From: Halobacillus sp. Marseille-P3879
GTDB taxonomy: Bacteria > Bacillota > Bacilli > Bacillales > Halobacillaceae
Assembly (NCBI RefSeq): GCF_900240285.1
Contig: NZ_OESS01000003.1
Location: 558,001 to 622,000, forward strand
DNA length: 64,000 nucleotides
Direction: 5' to 3'
This document shows positions 52,433 through 61,862 of this stretch, piece by piece (positions within the stretch are counted from its first letter, which is position 1; every line of letters starts with the position of its first letter). Position numbers and translations under genes: made by a program. The notes beneath the pieces are model-generated. The model had not been told where the DNA came from. It made no database searches and worked only from the letters and a program-made list of their open reading frames with translations.

Positions 52433-52471
52433 AATCCGAACGATTCTGTGGAATCCGTTCGGATTTTTTTA
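52433..52471 (+). terminator. flippase gene terminator
   Basis: AATCCGAACG (52433-52442) / CGTTCGGATT (52456-52465) then TTTTTTT. The stem and part of the loop repeat the hairpin at 46112-46150 in opposite orientation. Confidence 0.92.
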
Positions 52472-52689
52472 TGACCCATGAAAGAATTCTTACATTCCTC
52501 CGTCAAAACACTTCGCTTTCCGTGAGCACGGGCTCAGCTTCAAGGATTGCGGATCGTCGACTCGCGCAGTTCCCTCAGTTGGGCTGTAAACATAGATGTC
52601 ATTTTTATTAACGTGTAAATAATAACGAGACTTAGAAAACCTATATTTAATATATATTGGGTACATTTCCCTCTACTAATATCACTATA
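52472..52689. other. intergenic region with a degenerate repeat
   Basis: Contains a GC-richer block (about 52494-52585) resembling a common Bacillaceae intergenic repeat, then AT-rich DNA leading to the nas control region. No gene was found. Confidence 0.45.
52494..52585. repeat. possible remnant of a common Bacillaceae intergenic repeat
   Basis: CACTTCGCTTTCCGTGAGCA and CGGGCTCAGC, and a second part ending TTCCCTCAG, recall a family of GC-rich intergenic repeats I know from Bacillaceae genomes (cgctttccgcgggcacg...). The resemblance is from memory and no second copy exists in the window. Confidence 0.4.
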
Positions 52690-52706
52690 TGTTAACTTTC
52701 TTAACA
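52690..52706 (+). promoter_or_regulatory. TnrA/GlnR-type box of the nas operon
   Basis: TGTTAACTTTCTTAACA keeps the conserved half-sites TGTnA and TnACA with 7-bp spacing, inside the longer palindrome TATGTTAA/TTAACATA. Its centre lies about 50 bp upstream of the start expected from the -10 near 52735-52742. That is the distance used for TnrA activation in B. subtilis. Nitrogen limitation would then switch on nitrate assimilation. Confidence 0.8.
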
Positions 52707-52803
52707 TAAAAGGTTACATCATCGTTTGTTATGTGATATATTTAATTTAAATATTCAAACATTTTAAACAAATGAGGATAAGCGTCTGTTGGAGGTTTAT
52801 AGG

Positions 52804-55155
52804 ATGAAAAAGCAGCAGCTTGTAGTGATAGGAAACGGAATGGCAGGTATACGGTGTGTGCAGAATATCCTTCAGGAAGATTCAAATGCTTTTGAGATCA
52901 GTATGTTTGGCAGTGAGCCGCATACAAGCTACAGCAGGATTATGCTTTCTTCCGTTTTGCAAGGAGATACATCGTTAAGTGATATTACGATACGGCCGTA
53001 TGAATGGTATAAAAAGAACGGTATTCAATTATTCACAGGGGAAACCGTAATAAAAATTAATACAAAGGATAAGAAATTAATTACCGATCAAAATCGGATA
53101 GTAAAGTACGACAAGTTAATCGTAGCTACCGGCTCGACTCCATTTATCTTACCTGTCGATGGTGCAGATAAAGACGGAGTTCTCTCGTTTAGAACCATAC
53201 AAGACTGCGAACGAATGATGGACGCAGCTGAAAAGCACACCAAAGCTGTCGTTATTGGAGGTGGACTGCTTGGTCTTGAGGCAGCTCGAGGATTGCTGAA
53301 CCTGGGAATGAAAACCCATGTGGTGCACATATCCAACTATATTATGGAGAGACAATTAGATGAGCAGGCTTCTTTGATGCTTAAGGAGCAGCTCGAGGAG
53401 CAGGGAATGAACTTTCTTCTGGAGAAAGAATCGGCCGAAATTTTTGGTGAGCATAGGGTAGAAGGAATTCGATTTAAAGATGGAACTTCGATCGAAGCTG
53501 ACCTTGTCGTTATGGCCGTGGGAGTAAAGCCTAATGTCCAGTTAGCGAATGAAGCCGGTTTAGCGACAGGCCGCGGAATTCTCGTCAATGACAAACTGGA
53601 AACCAGTGCTCCTGATGTGTTTGCGGTCGGGGAATGTGCTGAGCATCGGGGGAGGGTATACGGGTTAGTGCAACCTTTATACGAACAAGGGGAAGTGTTA
53701 GCGAAACATTTATGCAGGAAAAAGAATGAAGGGTATAAAGGCTCTCTGCTTTACACTCAACTGAAGATTTCAGGAGTAAACGTATTCTCTGCAGGTGAAA
53801 TTGTTCCTGGAGAAGGAACGAAAGCCATTCAATACCTTGATGAGTCAGAAGCTGTTTATAAAAAAATATTCTTCAAAGGTAATAAAGCTGTCGGTACTGT
53901 GATGTTTGGCGACACTAAAGCAGGGCCTCAGGTGTTGGATGCCATTGAGAAGAACAAAGTAATTTCACCGCAGGATAAGCCGGAATTATTAGAAACACCC
54001 TGTCCTGAAAATTCAGTAGCTGCTTCTCAAGCATTAGATCAATCCATTTGTACATGCAACAGTGTGAGTAAAGGAGAAATCATCCAGGCGGTTCAGCAGG
54101 GAAATTTATCTTCCGTAGAACAGGTTAAAGAGCATACGAAAGCTTCTAGTTCCTGCGGAGGATGTAAACCGTTAGTTTCTGATTTGCTGGATTATGTACG
54201 CAGTGAAGGCTTTAACGAAAGTGTAGTAAATGAAAAACCGCTTTGTCATTGCACCTCTTTAACGGAAGATGAGGTTGTTGAACAGATTCAGCTTCAAAAT
54301 CTATCGAATGTGAAGGAAGTCATGAACCAGCTGGGATGGATAAAGCGTGAAGGATGTACTACGTGCCGGCTTGCTCTGGATTACTATTTAGGAATGATTC
54401 ACAACCAGCATAAAAAATGGGAGGAAGAGATGGTGTTTAGTGAAAAGCAGAAGGCTGTCCTCCAGCATGACGGCCGTTATGCGGTCGTTCCCCAATTGTA
54501 TGGTGGTGAATTGACAATTGATCAATTGAAGAAGATCACGAATGTTTCCGAAAGGTACAACCTTTCTAAACTTGCTGTTGGAGCAGACCAAAGAATTCAC
54601 ATTTTTGGAATAAATAAAAAAGATCTTCCAGAGATATGGGAATCACTGGATATGCCGCTTCGCTCTCCGTACGGCAACCGGGTTGAACCGGTGAAAACGA
54701 ACGTGGGGACCCACGATTGTAAATGTGAGAAACATAAAGCACAGAAGCTTGCCCGGAATATAGAAAGAAAAACAGAGCTGCTTCAAACACCGTACCGGGT
54801 GAAAATGGGGATCTCTTCATGCATCCATAACGGAGCGGGTTCGACTACGAAGGATTTCGGCGCCATTAAGGTGGATCGGACCTGGGAGATTTACATCGGG
54901 GGAAGCAGCGGCAGGAATGCTAGAAAAGCCCAGCTGCTATGTGTAGTAGAAGAAGACCATCAAGTAGAGGAAATGATCCTTGGATGTCTGCAATATTATC
55001 GAAAGTCAGCTCGCTATTTAGAGAGGACCTGGCAGTGGGTGGACCGCTTAAGTCTCGTACACATACGGGAAGTCCTCTTTAACCAGGAGCTTTGTGAGGA
55101 TTTACTGCAGACGCTGAAAGAGGATATGTCTCTCTCTAAAACAAGTAGTCCATAA
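52804..55155 (+). CDS. nasB: assimilatory nitrate reductase electron-transfer subunit (NirB-like, NasB)
   Basis: A 783-residue paralogue of the NirB protein downstream. It has the FAD site GNGMAGIR (near residue 10), the NAD site VVIGGGLLGLEAARGL, and two BFD-like [2Fe-2S] modules (CTCNSVSKGE..CGGCKPL and CHCTSLTEDE..GCTTC). The C-terminal sirohaem-type domain is kept in outline but its ligands are damaged. Asn633 and Gly677 replace the first and fourth cysteines, while Cys639 and Cys673 remain. It should pass electrons from NADH to NasC but not reduce nitrite. ATG at 52804 follows TTGGAGG. Confidence 0.88.
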   Translation: MKKQQLVVIGNGMAGIRCVQNILQEDSNAFEISMFGSEPHTSYSRIMLSSVLQGDTSLSDITIRPYEWYKKNGIQLFTGETVIKINTKDKKLITDQNRIVKYDKLIVATGSTPFILPVDGADKDGVLSFRTIQDCERMMDAAEKHTKAVVIGGGLLGLEAARGLLNLGMKTHVVHISNYIMERQLDEQASLMLKEQLEEQGMNFLLEKESAEIFGEHRVEGIRFKDGTSIEADLVVMAVGVKPNVQLANEAGLATGRGILVNDKLETSAPDVFAVGECAEHRGRVYGLVQPLYEQGEVLAKHLCRKKNEGYKGSLLYTQLKISGVNVFSAGEIVPGEGTKAIQYLDESEAVYKKIFFKGNKAVGTVMFGDTKAGPQVLDAIEKNKVISPQDKPELLETPCPENSVAASQALDQSICTCNSVSKGEIIQAVQQGNLSSVEQVKEHTKASSSCGGCKPLVSDLLDYVRSEGFNESVVNEKPLCHCTSLTEDEVVEQIQLQNLSNVKEVMNQLGWIKREGCTTCRLALDYYLGMIHNQHKKWEEEMVFSEKQKAVLQHDGRYAVVPQLYGGELTIDQLKKITNVSERYNLSKLAVGADQRIHIFGINKKDLPEIWESLDMPLRSPYGNRVEPVKTNVGTHDCKCEKHKAQKLARNIERKTELLQTPYRVKMGISSCIHNGAGSTTKDFGAIKVDRTWEIYIGGSSGRNARKAQLLCVVEEDHQVEEMILGCLQYYRKSARYLERTWQWVDRLSLVHIREVLFNQELCEDLLQTLKEDMSLSKTSSP

Positions 55156-55194
55156 CTAAGAACTTCACATTATTAGGGAAAAGGATGAGCCGGC

Positions 55195-57342
55195 TTGACT
55201 GAATTAATGTTGAAATATTTTCGCACCAAACAGCAGGAAGCCCAATCAGAAAGAGTTTATGAATCTCAATGTCCTTTTTGCAGCATGCAATGCAAAATGC
55301 AGTTACTAGAACAACAAGTTGTTTCACGTACATCATATAAGACAGTGGGCAAGGATAACCCCACTACTCAAGGCAGATTGTGTGTGAAAGGAATGAACGC
55401 TCATCAGCATGCGTTTCATAGAGATCGACTCATGCAGCCGCTGCTGAAAAGAAACGGAGAGTTTGTGCCGATCAGTTGGAGTGAAGCATTAGAAAAAATT
55501 AAGACTCACTTTACTGACATTCAGGAACAGGACGGATTGGATGCACTATCTGTTTATGGAAGTGCTTCACTGACGAACGAAGAAGCTTACCTGCTCGGGA
55601 AGTTTGCCAGAGTAGGATTAAAAACAAAGCATATTGATTACAATGGAAGGCTTTGCATGTCCTCGGCTGCTACAGGTGCAAATCAAAGCTTTGGAGTCGA
55701 TCGGGGGTTTACGAATTCCCTTCAGGAGATTCCTCGTACACGATGTATTGTGCTGGCTGGAACCAACATAGCAGAGTGTCAGCCTACCATTATGCCTTAT
55801 TTTGAACAGGCGAAAGAAAATGGTGCATATATTATAACAATTGATCCAAGGGAAACAGCAACGACCGATATTGCCGACTTGCATTTAAAAAATAAACCAG
55901 GCACAGACGTTGTGTTAGCCAGTGCCCTGCTGAAAATAATAATAGAAGAAGATTTAATAGATAAAGAGTTTATAAATAATAGAGTCCAGGGATTTGAAGA
56001 GGCGGCTCACGAGGTATCTTTACTTGATTTAGAAGAGTGCGCATTTGCGACGGGAGTTCCGAAAGACCAGCTGTACCAGGCTGCTATCACCTTTGGCCAA
56101 GAAGAGTCGGGGATGATCTTCACAGCCAGAGGAATTGAACAGCAGCTTGATGGGACGGAAGCTGTACGAAGTTTTATTAACATCCTGCTAGCCACAGGGA
56201 AAATCGGCAGACCTTATTCAGGATTTGGTGCAGTTACGGGCCAGGGGAACGGCCAGGGAGCAAGAGAGCATGGTCAAAAATCTGATCAGCTGCCGGGCTA
56301 TCGTTCCATTGAAAATGAGGCTGACCGTAAGTATATCGCACATCTGTGGGAAGTGGAGGAAAAAGAACTTCCTCGTAAAGGTGTTTCAGCATATGAAATG
56401 TTTGAAGAGATCGACCGAGGAAAAATCACTGGCATGCTCGTGATGTGCTCGAACCCGTTAATCTCCAATCCAAACGCAAACTTTATAAAGAAATCTCTTC
56501 AGAAGCTTAAATTTCTAGTTGCCGTAGATATGTTCCTATCAGAAACGGCTGAGCTTGCAGACTTAGTTCTTCCGGCTTCCTCTTATCTAGAAGATCAAGG
56601 GACAATGACGAATGTGGAAGGCCGAGTAACTTTAAGAGAAGCTAGTTATCCTCTGCCTGGAAAAGTGAAACATGATTGGCAGATTATCTGTGAGATTGCC
56701 TCCGTGATGGGAAAGAGTGATCAATTCTCCTACCAATCGCCTGAGGAGATTTTCAATGAATTACGAATCGCCTCCCGCGGAGCAAGGGCCGATTACTATG
56801 GAATAACCTATGAAAAGATCAGGAAAGATGAAGGGGTTTTATGGCCGTGTCCAGAGTTGGAACATAATGGAACAGCACGATTGTTTGAAGAAGAATTCGC
56901 TCATCAGGATGGGAAAGCCAGGATGGCCGTTTTAAATAAGGGAAGAGGGACTCCAAAAGAAAAAACATCGGACGCGTTTCCGCTTTTCCTAACAACCGGG
57001 AGGGTGATGTCCCATTACTTAACAGGAGAGCAGACGAGGAAAAGTCCTTCGTTAGCTGCCAGGCATATTGAGTCATTTATGGAAGTCCACCCTGATACGG
57101 CTGAGAAATATAATCTGAAGGATCAAATGCTTGTACGAGTTACTTCAGAGCATGGCGGTATAATTGTGCGCTGCAGACGGTCAAAGAATATACGAAAGGA
57201 CACAGTGTTTGTACCTTTTCACTGGGGAGGCGATCAAAACGTGAACCGTCTCGTTAGTGGTGAATTAGACCCCTTCTGCAGAATGCCGGGCTTCAAATTA
57301 ACAACAGTAAAAGTAGAACCTGCTTTAGCTAGAAGTGTTTAA
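55195..57342 (+). CDS. nasC: assimilatory nitrate reductase catalytic subunit
   Basis: A 715-residue molybdopterin oxidoreductase reducing nitrate to nitrite in the cytoplasm. The N-terminal [4Fe-4S] ligands are Cys26, Cys29, Cys33 and Cys63 (CPFCSMQC, GRLCVKG). Mo-bisMGD domain motifs such as GTNIAECQPTIMPYF, GQGNGQGAREHGQKSDQLPGY and MCSNPLISNPN follow, with the C-terminal dinucleotide-binding domain from PLFLTTGRVMSHYLTGEQTR. No Tat signal is present, as expected for the assimilatory type. The start is TTG at 55195 after AAAAGGATGAG, with an ATG four codons later as the alternative. Confidence 0.95.
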   Translation: MTELMLKYFRTKQQEAQSERVYESQCPFCSMQCKMQLLEQQVVSRTSYKTVGKDNPTTQGRLCVKGMNAHQHAFHRDRLMQPLLKRNGEFVPISWSEALEKIKTHFTDIQEQDGLDALSVYGSASLTNEEAYLLGKFARVGLKTKHIDYNGRLCMSSAATGANQSFGVDRGFTNSLQEIPRTRCIVLAGTNIAECQPTIMPYFEQAKENGAYIITIDPRETATTDIADLHLKNKPGTDVVLASALLKIIIEEDLIDKEFINNRVQGFEEAAHEVSLLDLEECAFATGVPKDQLYQAAITFGQEESGMIFTARGIEQQLDGTEAVRSFINILLATGKIGRPYSGFGAVTGQGNGQGAREHGQKSDQLPGYRSIENEADRKYIAHLWEVEEKELPRKGVSAYEMFEEIDRGKITGMLVMCSNPLISNPNANFIKKSLQKLKFLVAVDMFLSETAELADLVLPASSYLEDQGTMTNVEGRVTLREASYPLPGKVKHDWQIICEIASVMGKSDQFSYQSPEEIFNELRIASRGARADYYGITYEKIRKDEGVLWPCPELEHNGTARLFEEEFAHQDGKARMAVLNKGRGTPKEKTSDAFPLFLTTGRVMSHYLTGEQTRKSPSLAARHIESFMEVHPDTAEKYNLKDQMLVRVTSEHGGIIVRCRRSKNIRKDTVFVPFHWGGDQNVNRLVSGELDPFCRMPGFKLTTVKVEPALARSV

Positions 57343-57389
57343 CTCTATACAAAGTTAAGATTGATCAATAATTGTGGAGGGATTGCGAC

Positions 57390-59807
57390 ATGGAAAAACA
57401 GAAGTTAGTGCTGATTGGTAACGGTATGGCTGGTGTTCGGGCAGTTGAAGAAATTTTGAATTTATCTCCTGATCAATTTGATATTACCGTATTCGGGAGT
57501 GAACCTTATCCAAACTATGATCGTATTCAATTGTCCAAAGTGCTGCAAGGTGATACAGAAATAGAAGATATTACATTAAATACGTGGGAGTGGTACGAAG
57601 AAAACAATATTCTATTATATCCTGGTGAGACGGTTACTAATGTAGATACGAAGGAACAAACAGTTACAACAGATAAAGATCGTCATGTTCGTTACGACAA
57701 ATTAATCATAGCTACTGGTTCTGTTCCATTCATGCTGCCGCTGCCTGGAGCTGATAAAGAGGGGGTCACAGCTTTCCGGGACATTAAAGACTGTGAACAA
57801 ATGATAGAGTCCTCACAGGAATACAAAAAAGCAGTCGTTATCGGTGGAGGCCTGCTTGGCTTAGAAGCAGCCCGTGGCCTGCTGAATCTTGGAATGGAAG
57901 TAGATGTCGTCCATCTTGCAGACTTTCTAATGGAAAGACAATTAGATCGCACCGCTGGTAAGATGCTGCAAACAGAGTTAGAAGACCAGGGAATGAATTT
58001 TCTGTTAGAAAAACAATCTTCCGAAATTATAGGGGGAGAGAGGGTAGAAGGTTTAAGGTTCAATGATGGAGAAGAAGTGGAAGCTGATTTAATTGTCATG
58101 GCGGTAGGTATAAAGCCAAATGTGAGCCTGGCCAAAGAAAGCGGCATTCCTGTTAATCGAGGAATCATAGTTGATGATCATTTAGAAACGCAGATTCCTA
58201 ATGTATTTGCCGTTGGTGAGTGTGCAGAACATAAAGAGATGGTATATGGACTGGTTGCCCCGTTATACCAGCAAGGCAAGGAGATGGCAAAGAGAATCTG
58301 TGGTGTTGAAAGTGAAGGCTATCAGGGTTCCGTTTTATCTACCCAGTTAAAGGTCTCAGGAGTCGATGTATTTTCAACAGGAAAAATCAATGAGGATGAG
58401 AATACGAAAACGGTAAAAGTGTTTGATGACTGGCGTGGAATTTATCAGAAAGTGCTCGTGGATGAAGGAAGAATCACCGGGGCTGTCCTATTTGGGGATA
58501 CGAAAGATGGAAATCGACTGTTAACCCTGATTAATAAGGGGGCCGCCATTGAAGAGTATCTTGACGAAGGGAAAAACGAAGAAGCTGGGATCGATTTCAT
58601 TGAATCTATGGGAGCAGAGGAAATTGTATGCGGCTGTAACGGGGTGACTAAAGGTTCCATAGTCGAAGCAATTGGAGAACAAGGTCTGACGACTGTGGAG
58701 CAAGTCAAAGGATGCACAAACGCATCTCGTTCATGCGGCGGCTGTAAACCACTAGTTGCGGACCTGCTTGAGCATACACTAGGAGATGAATATGACCAGA
58801 ACCAGAAAGAGTCAATTTGTGCCTGTACTTCTTTATCAAGAGATGAAGTGGTTGAGGAAATAAAAACCAAGGGCCTTACCCATACAAGGGAAGTCATGAA
58901 TGTACTCGACTGGAATACTGAGGCAGGCTGCTCTAAATGTAAGCCGGCATTAAATTATTATCTCGGTATGCTGAATCCTTCAGAGTATAAGGATGAGAAG
59001 GAATCACGTTTCGTAAATGAAAGATTGCACGCCAATATTCAAAACGACGGGACATATTCCGTAGTTCCAAGAATGTATGGAGGAGTAACAAATGCAGACG
59101 ACTTAAGAAAAATCGCTGACGTTGCTGACAAATATGAAGTGAAAATGATTAAGGTAACCGGCGGGCAGCGTCTAGATTTATTAGGTGTCAATAAAGAAGA
59201 CCTCCCTGGGATTTGGTCAGAGCTGGACATGCCGTCAGGCTCGGCCTATGCCAAAGGCTTACGTACAGTGAAAACTTGTGTAGGAGCAGACTTCTGCCGG
59301 TTTGGAACACAGGATTCCATAGGCTTAGGTGTGCAAATGGAGAAGAAATTTGAAGGTCTTAATACACCGCACAAGGTGAAAATGAGTGTCTCAGCATGTC
59401 CGAGAAACTGTGCTGAAGGGTCAGTGAAAGACGTAGGTGTAGTCGGGCTTGATGGCGAATTTGAAATCTATGTCGGCGGAAATGGCGGGACTCATATGAG
59501 ACAGGCCGAGCTTTTATCTAAAGTGAAGACAGAAGAAGAAGTGTTAGATACAACGGCGGCTTTCCTGCAATATTATCGTGAAAACGCCAACTATCTTGAA
59601 CGTACATCGGCCTGGGTCGAACGCGTAGGTTTAGATCACATTCAAAGTGTCTTATCCAATAAGAAGACGTTTATCGAATTAAACCAAAGAATGGATGAAG
59701 CTCTTGCTGCAGTGCAGCAGCAGGATCCGTGGAAGGAAGCGATTGAGGATGAAACCCTGCTGAGAGACCTATATAAAAACGTGAAAGTAGCTGCTGGTTC
59801 AAACTAA
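57390..59807 (+). CDS. nasD: NADH-dependent assimilatory nitrite reductase large subunit
   Basis: An 805-residue NirB-type flavo-siroheme enzyme reducing nitrite to ammonium. FAD site GNGMAGVR, NAD site VVIGGGLLGLEAARGL, two BFD-like [2Fe-2S] modules (CGCNGVTKGS..CGGCKPL and CACTSLSRDE..GCSKC) and the complete sirohaem/[4Fe-4S] ligand set Cys630, Cys636, Cys670, Cys674 (TCVGADFC, SACPRNC). ATG at 57390 follows GTGGAGGG. It is 48 nt after nasC, in the same operon. It is clearly related to nasB, indicating an old duplication. Confidence 0.96.
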   Translation: MEKQKLVLIGNGMAGVRAVEEILNLSPDQFDITVFGSEPYPNYDRIQLSKVLQGDTEIEDITLNTWEWYEENNILLYPGETVTNVDTKEQTVTTDKDRHVRYDKLIIATGSVPFMLPLPGADKEGVTAFRDIKDCEQMIESSQEYKKAVVIGGGLLGLEAARGLLNLGMEVDVVHLADFLMERQLDRTAGKMLQTELEDQGMNFLLEKQSSEIIGGERVEGLRFNDGEEVEADLIVMAVGIKPNVSLAKESGIPVNRGIIVDDHLETQIPNVFAVGECAEHKEMVYGLVAPLYQQGKEMAKRICGVESEGYQGSVLSTQLKVSGVDVFSTGKINEDENTKTVKVFDDWRGIYQKVLVDEGRITGAVLFGDTKDGNRLLTLINKGAAIEEYLDEGKNEEAGIDFIESMGAEEIVCGCNGVTKGSIVEAIGEQGLTTVEQVKGCTNASRSCGGCKPLVADLLEHTLGDEYDQNQKESICACTSLSRDEVVEEIKTKGLTHTREVMNVLDWNTEAGCSKCKPALNYYLGMLNPSEYKDEKESRFVNERLHANIQNDGTYSVVPRMYGGVTNADDLRKIADVADKYEVKMIKVTGGQRLDLLGVNKEDLPGIWSELDMPSGSAYAKGLRTVKTCVGADFCRFGTQDSIGLGVQMEKKFEGLNTPHKVKMSVSACPRNCAEGSVKDVGVVGLDGEFEIYVGGNGGTHMRQAELLSKVKTEEEVLDTTAAFLQYYRENANYLERTSAWVERVGLDHIQSVLSNKKTFIELNQRMDEALAAVQQQDPWKEAIEDETLLRDLYKNVKVAAGSN

Positions 59808-59828
59808 TTTACAGAGGAGGAGATTTAC

Positions 59829-60152
59829 ATGGAACAAGTGGTAAACAAAGTGTTTGTAGCAAAGGTAGAAGAGCTTCCGGAGAACTTAGGAAGAACGGTC
59901 CATGCAGGAGGTCTTGAGTTAGCTATATTTAAATTGGCTGACGGTGATGTACGTGTAATTGAAAACCGCTGTCCTCACAAAGGTGGAGTACTTGCCGAAG
60001 GAATGGTGAGCGGTGAGCATGTATTCTGCCCTATGCATGATTGGAAGATAAGCGTTAAAGATGGGAAGGTTCAGGATCCAGATACAGGATGTGTGAACAC
60101 GTATGAAGTAGAAGTAGAAAAGGGGAGCGTCTACATTTATATTCCAGAATAA
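59829..60152 (+). CDS. nasE: nitrite reductase small subunit, Rieske-like
   Basis: A 107-residue NirD-type protein with a Rieske fold. Cluster ligands Cys48, His50, Cys67 and His70 ([15 protein letters not shown]) are all present, unlike many NirD proteins in which they are lost. It should assemble with NasD. GAGGAGG precedes the ATG, 21 nt after nasD. Confidence 0.94.
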   Translation: MEQVVNKVFVAKVEELPENLGRTVHAGGLELAIFKLADGDVRVIENRCPHKGGVLAEGMVSGEHVFCPMHDWKISVKDGKVQDPDTGCVNTYEVEVEKGSVYIYIPE

Positions 60153-60173
60153 AAGCCTTTGAGGAGGGCAATG

Positions 60174-60953
60174 ATGGCAAAAGTATATTTAGTGGGTGCA
60201 GGCCCGGGAGATCCAGAATTAATTACATTAAAAGCACAAAAATGCATTCAGGAAGCTGATGTCATTTTATACGATCGGTTAGTGAATAAGGCATTGCTGG
60301 AGCATGCAAAACCAGATGTGGATCTGGTTTTTTGCGGAAAGCACCCTCAGTTCCATATCGTAAAACAGGAAACGATTAATCATCTGCTTGTGAAGTATGC
60401 TAAACAAGGCAGGACCGTCACACGTTTAAAAGGCGGGGATCCCTATGTATTCGGGAGAGGAGCAGAAGAAGCAGAAGCTTTAGCCAGACACGGGATTAAG
60501 AGTGAGGTCGTGCCGGGCATTACTTCTGGCATCGCTGCCCCTGCTTATGCGGATATTCCTGTCACTCATCGTGAACTTGGGAGTTCCTTTGCTGTAATTG
60601 CAGGCCACCGGTGTAAAGGAAATGATAAAGAAATCGATTGGAAAACTCTCTCCGAAAATATAGATACGTTAGCCATATATATGGGGGTGAGTAATCTTCC
60701 ATACATTTGCAGTCAGCTGCTTTTGGCAAAGGGCAGAAGTGATACTCCAGTGGCGGTTATTGAACAAGGAACAACTGAAGAACAGAGAGTAGTGACAGGA
60801 ACGCTTTCTACCATTGTGGAAATAGCGGATGAAGCAGAGGTTAAGAATCCTGCCATGATTGTCGTCGGAGAAGTCGTGCGTTTTCGAGCCCGTCTTAAGG
60901 AGTTGTTAGCTGAGGACCCGGCTTTTTCAGGGGTTCATGTAATGGAAGCATAA
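60174..60953 (+). CDS. nasF: uroporphyrinogen-III C-methyltransferase (SUMT)
   Basis: A 259-residue SAM-dependent methyltransferase making precorrin-2 for sirohaem, the cofactor of NasD. The start VYLVGAGPGDPELITLKA, the motif YDRLV and the RLKGGDPYVFGRGAEEAE block are diagnostic. ATG at 60174 lies 6 nt after AGGAGG; an ATG 3 nt earlier is too close. It covers only the CobA domain, with no fused HemD part. Confidence 0.94.
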   Translation: MAKVYLVGAGPGDPELITLKAQKCIQEADVILYDRLVNKALLEHAKPDVDLVFCGKHPQFHIVKQETINHLLVKYAKQGRTVTRLKGGDPYVFGRGAEEAEALARHGIKSEVVPGITSGIAAPAYADIPVTHRELGSSFAVIAGHRCKGNDKEIDWKTLSENIDTLAIYMGVSNLPYICSQLLLAKGRSDTPVAVIEQGTTEEQRVVTGTLSTIVEIADEAEVKNPAMIVVGEVVRFRARLKELLAEDPAFSGVHVMEA

Positions 60954-60972
60954 ATAAAGGTGGAGTGATGGT

Positions 60973-61707
60973 ATGCAAGCCGTGCTGTATGTGGGGCATG
61001 GAAGCCGTATGGAAGAAGCAGTAACTGAGGCAGCTGCTTTTATGAAGGAAACTATGAAAAAGATCGATTACCCCATCCAGGAATATTGCTTTCTTGAACT
61101 AGCTTCTCCTTCTATATTGGAGGGAATCGAGATCTGTGTGCAGGAAGGGGCCTCAAAAATTGCTGTTGTCCCGGTGCTGCTTTTATCAGCAGGACATGCC
61201 AAAACAGATATACCAGAAGAAATCGATAAAGCCAGTCATTATTATCCGGAAATTGAATTCACTTACGGATGTCCTTTAGGGGTTCACCCCATGATGATAG
61301 ATATCCTCGTAGAAAGAATGATAGAAACTAATCCTATCACAACGGATATGGATATAGTAATTGTCGCAAGAGGAAGCAGGGATCCTGATACGGTAAGAGA
61401 CGTGAAATCGATCGCTCACTCATTAAAGAGAAAGCTAGGTGTAAATTCAATCGAATACTGTTTCTTAACGGCAGCCCATCCTCGATTTGAAGTGAAACTG
61501 AAAGAAATGGTCACTGGCGGAAGAAAACATGTCATAATTCTTCCTTATTTATTATTTACAGGAATATTAATCAATGAAATGAAACGATATGTGAATACGC
61601 TCCCTCTACAAAGTTACCAGCGTGTTGACATGGGTAATTATTTAAACGGCCATCCCAATTTGAATCGGCTGCTTAAGAAAAGAATTCAGGAAGCCGTTAA
61701 AATGTAA
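60973..61707 (+). CDS. sirB: sirohydrochlorin ferrochelatase (SirB/CbiX-like)
   Basis: A 244-residue CbiX-type chelatase that inserts iron into sirohydrochlorin. The N-terminal half has the metal-binding GHGSRMEEA and a second His in LLLSAGHAKTDIP. The C-terminal half repeats the fold (ARGSRDPDT, LPYLLFTGILINEM). With the SUMT gene it gives two of the three sirohaem steps. The precorrin-2 dehydrogenase (SirC) is not in the window. GGTGGAGTG precedes the ATG. Last gene of the nas operon. Confidence 0.9.
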   Translation: MQAVLYVGHGSRMEEAVTEAAAFMKETMKKIDYPIQEYCFLELASPSILEGIEICVQEGASKIAVVPVLLLSAGHAKTDIPEEIDKASHYYPEIEFTYGCPLGVHPMMIDILVERMIETNPITTDMDIVIVARGSRDPDTVRDVKSIAHSLKRKLGVNSIEYCFLTAAHPRFEVKLKEMVTGGRKHVIILPYLLFTGILINEMKRYVNTLPLQSYQRVDMGNYLNGHPNLNRLLKKRIQEAVKM

Positions 61708-61716
61708 ATACGAAGC

Positions 61717-61748
61717 AGCCCCAGGCAGAATCAGGCCTGGGGTTTTTG
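61717..61748 (+). terminator. nas operon terminator
   Basis: CCCCAGGC (61719-61726) / GCCTGGGG (61735-61742) then TTTTTG. Confidence 0.92.
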
Positions 61749-61862
61749 TGGCTGGCTCCTCAACTAATATTAATTTTGTTCTCATTTTTGGTGACAGTAC
61801 GTTTATAGGAAAATACCGGGGGAATAATTTAGTGAAGCCACTTATAGAGGAGGGAGCCTGGA

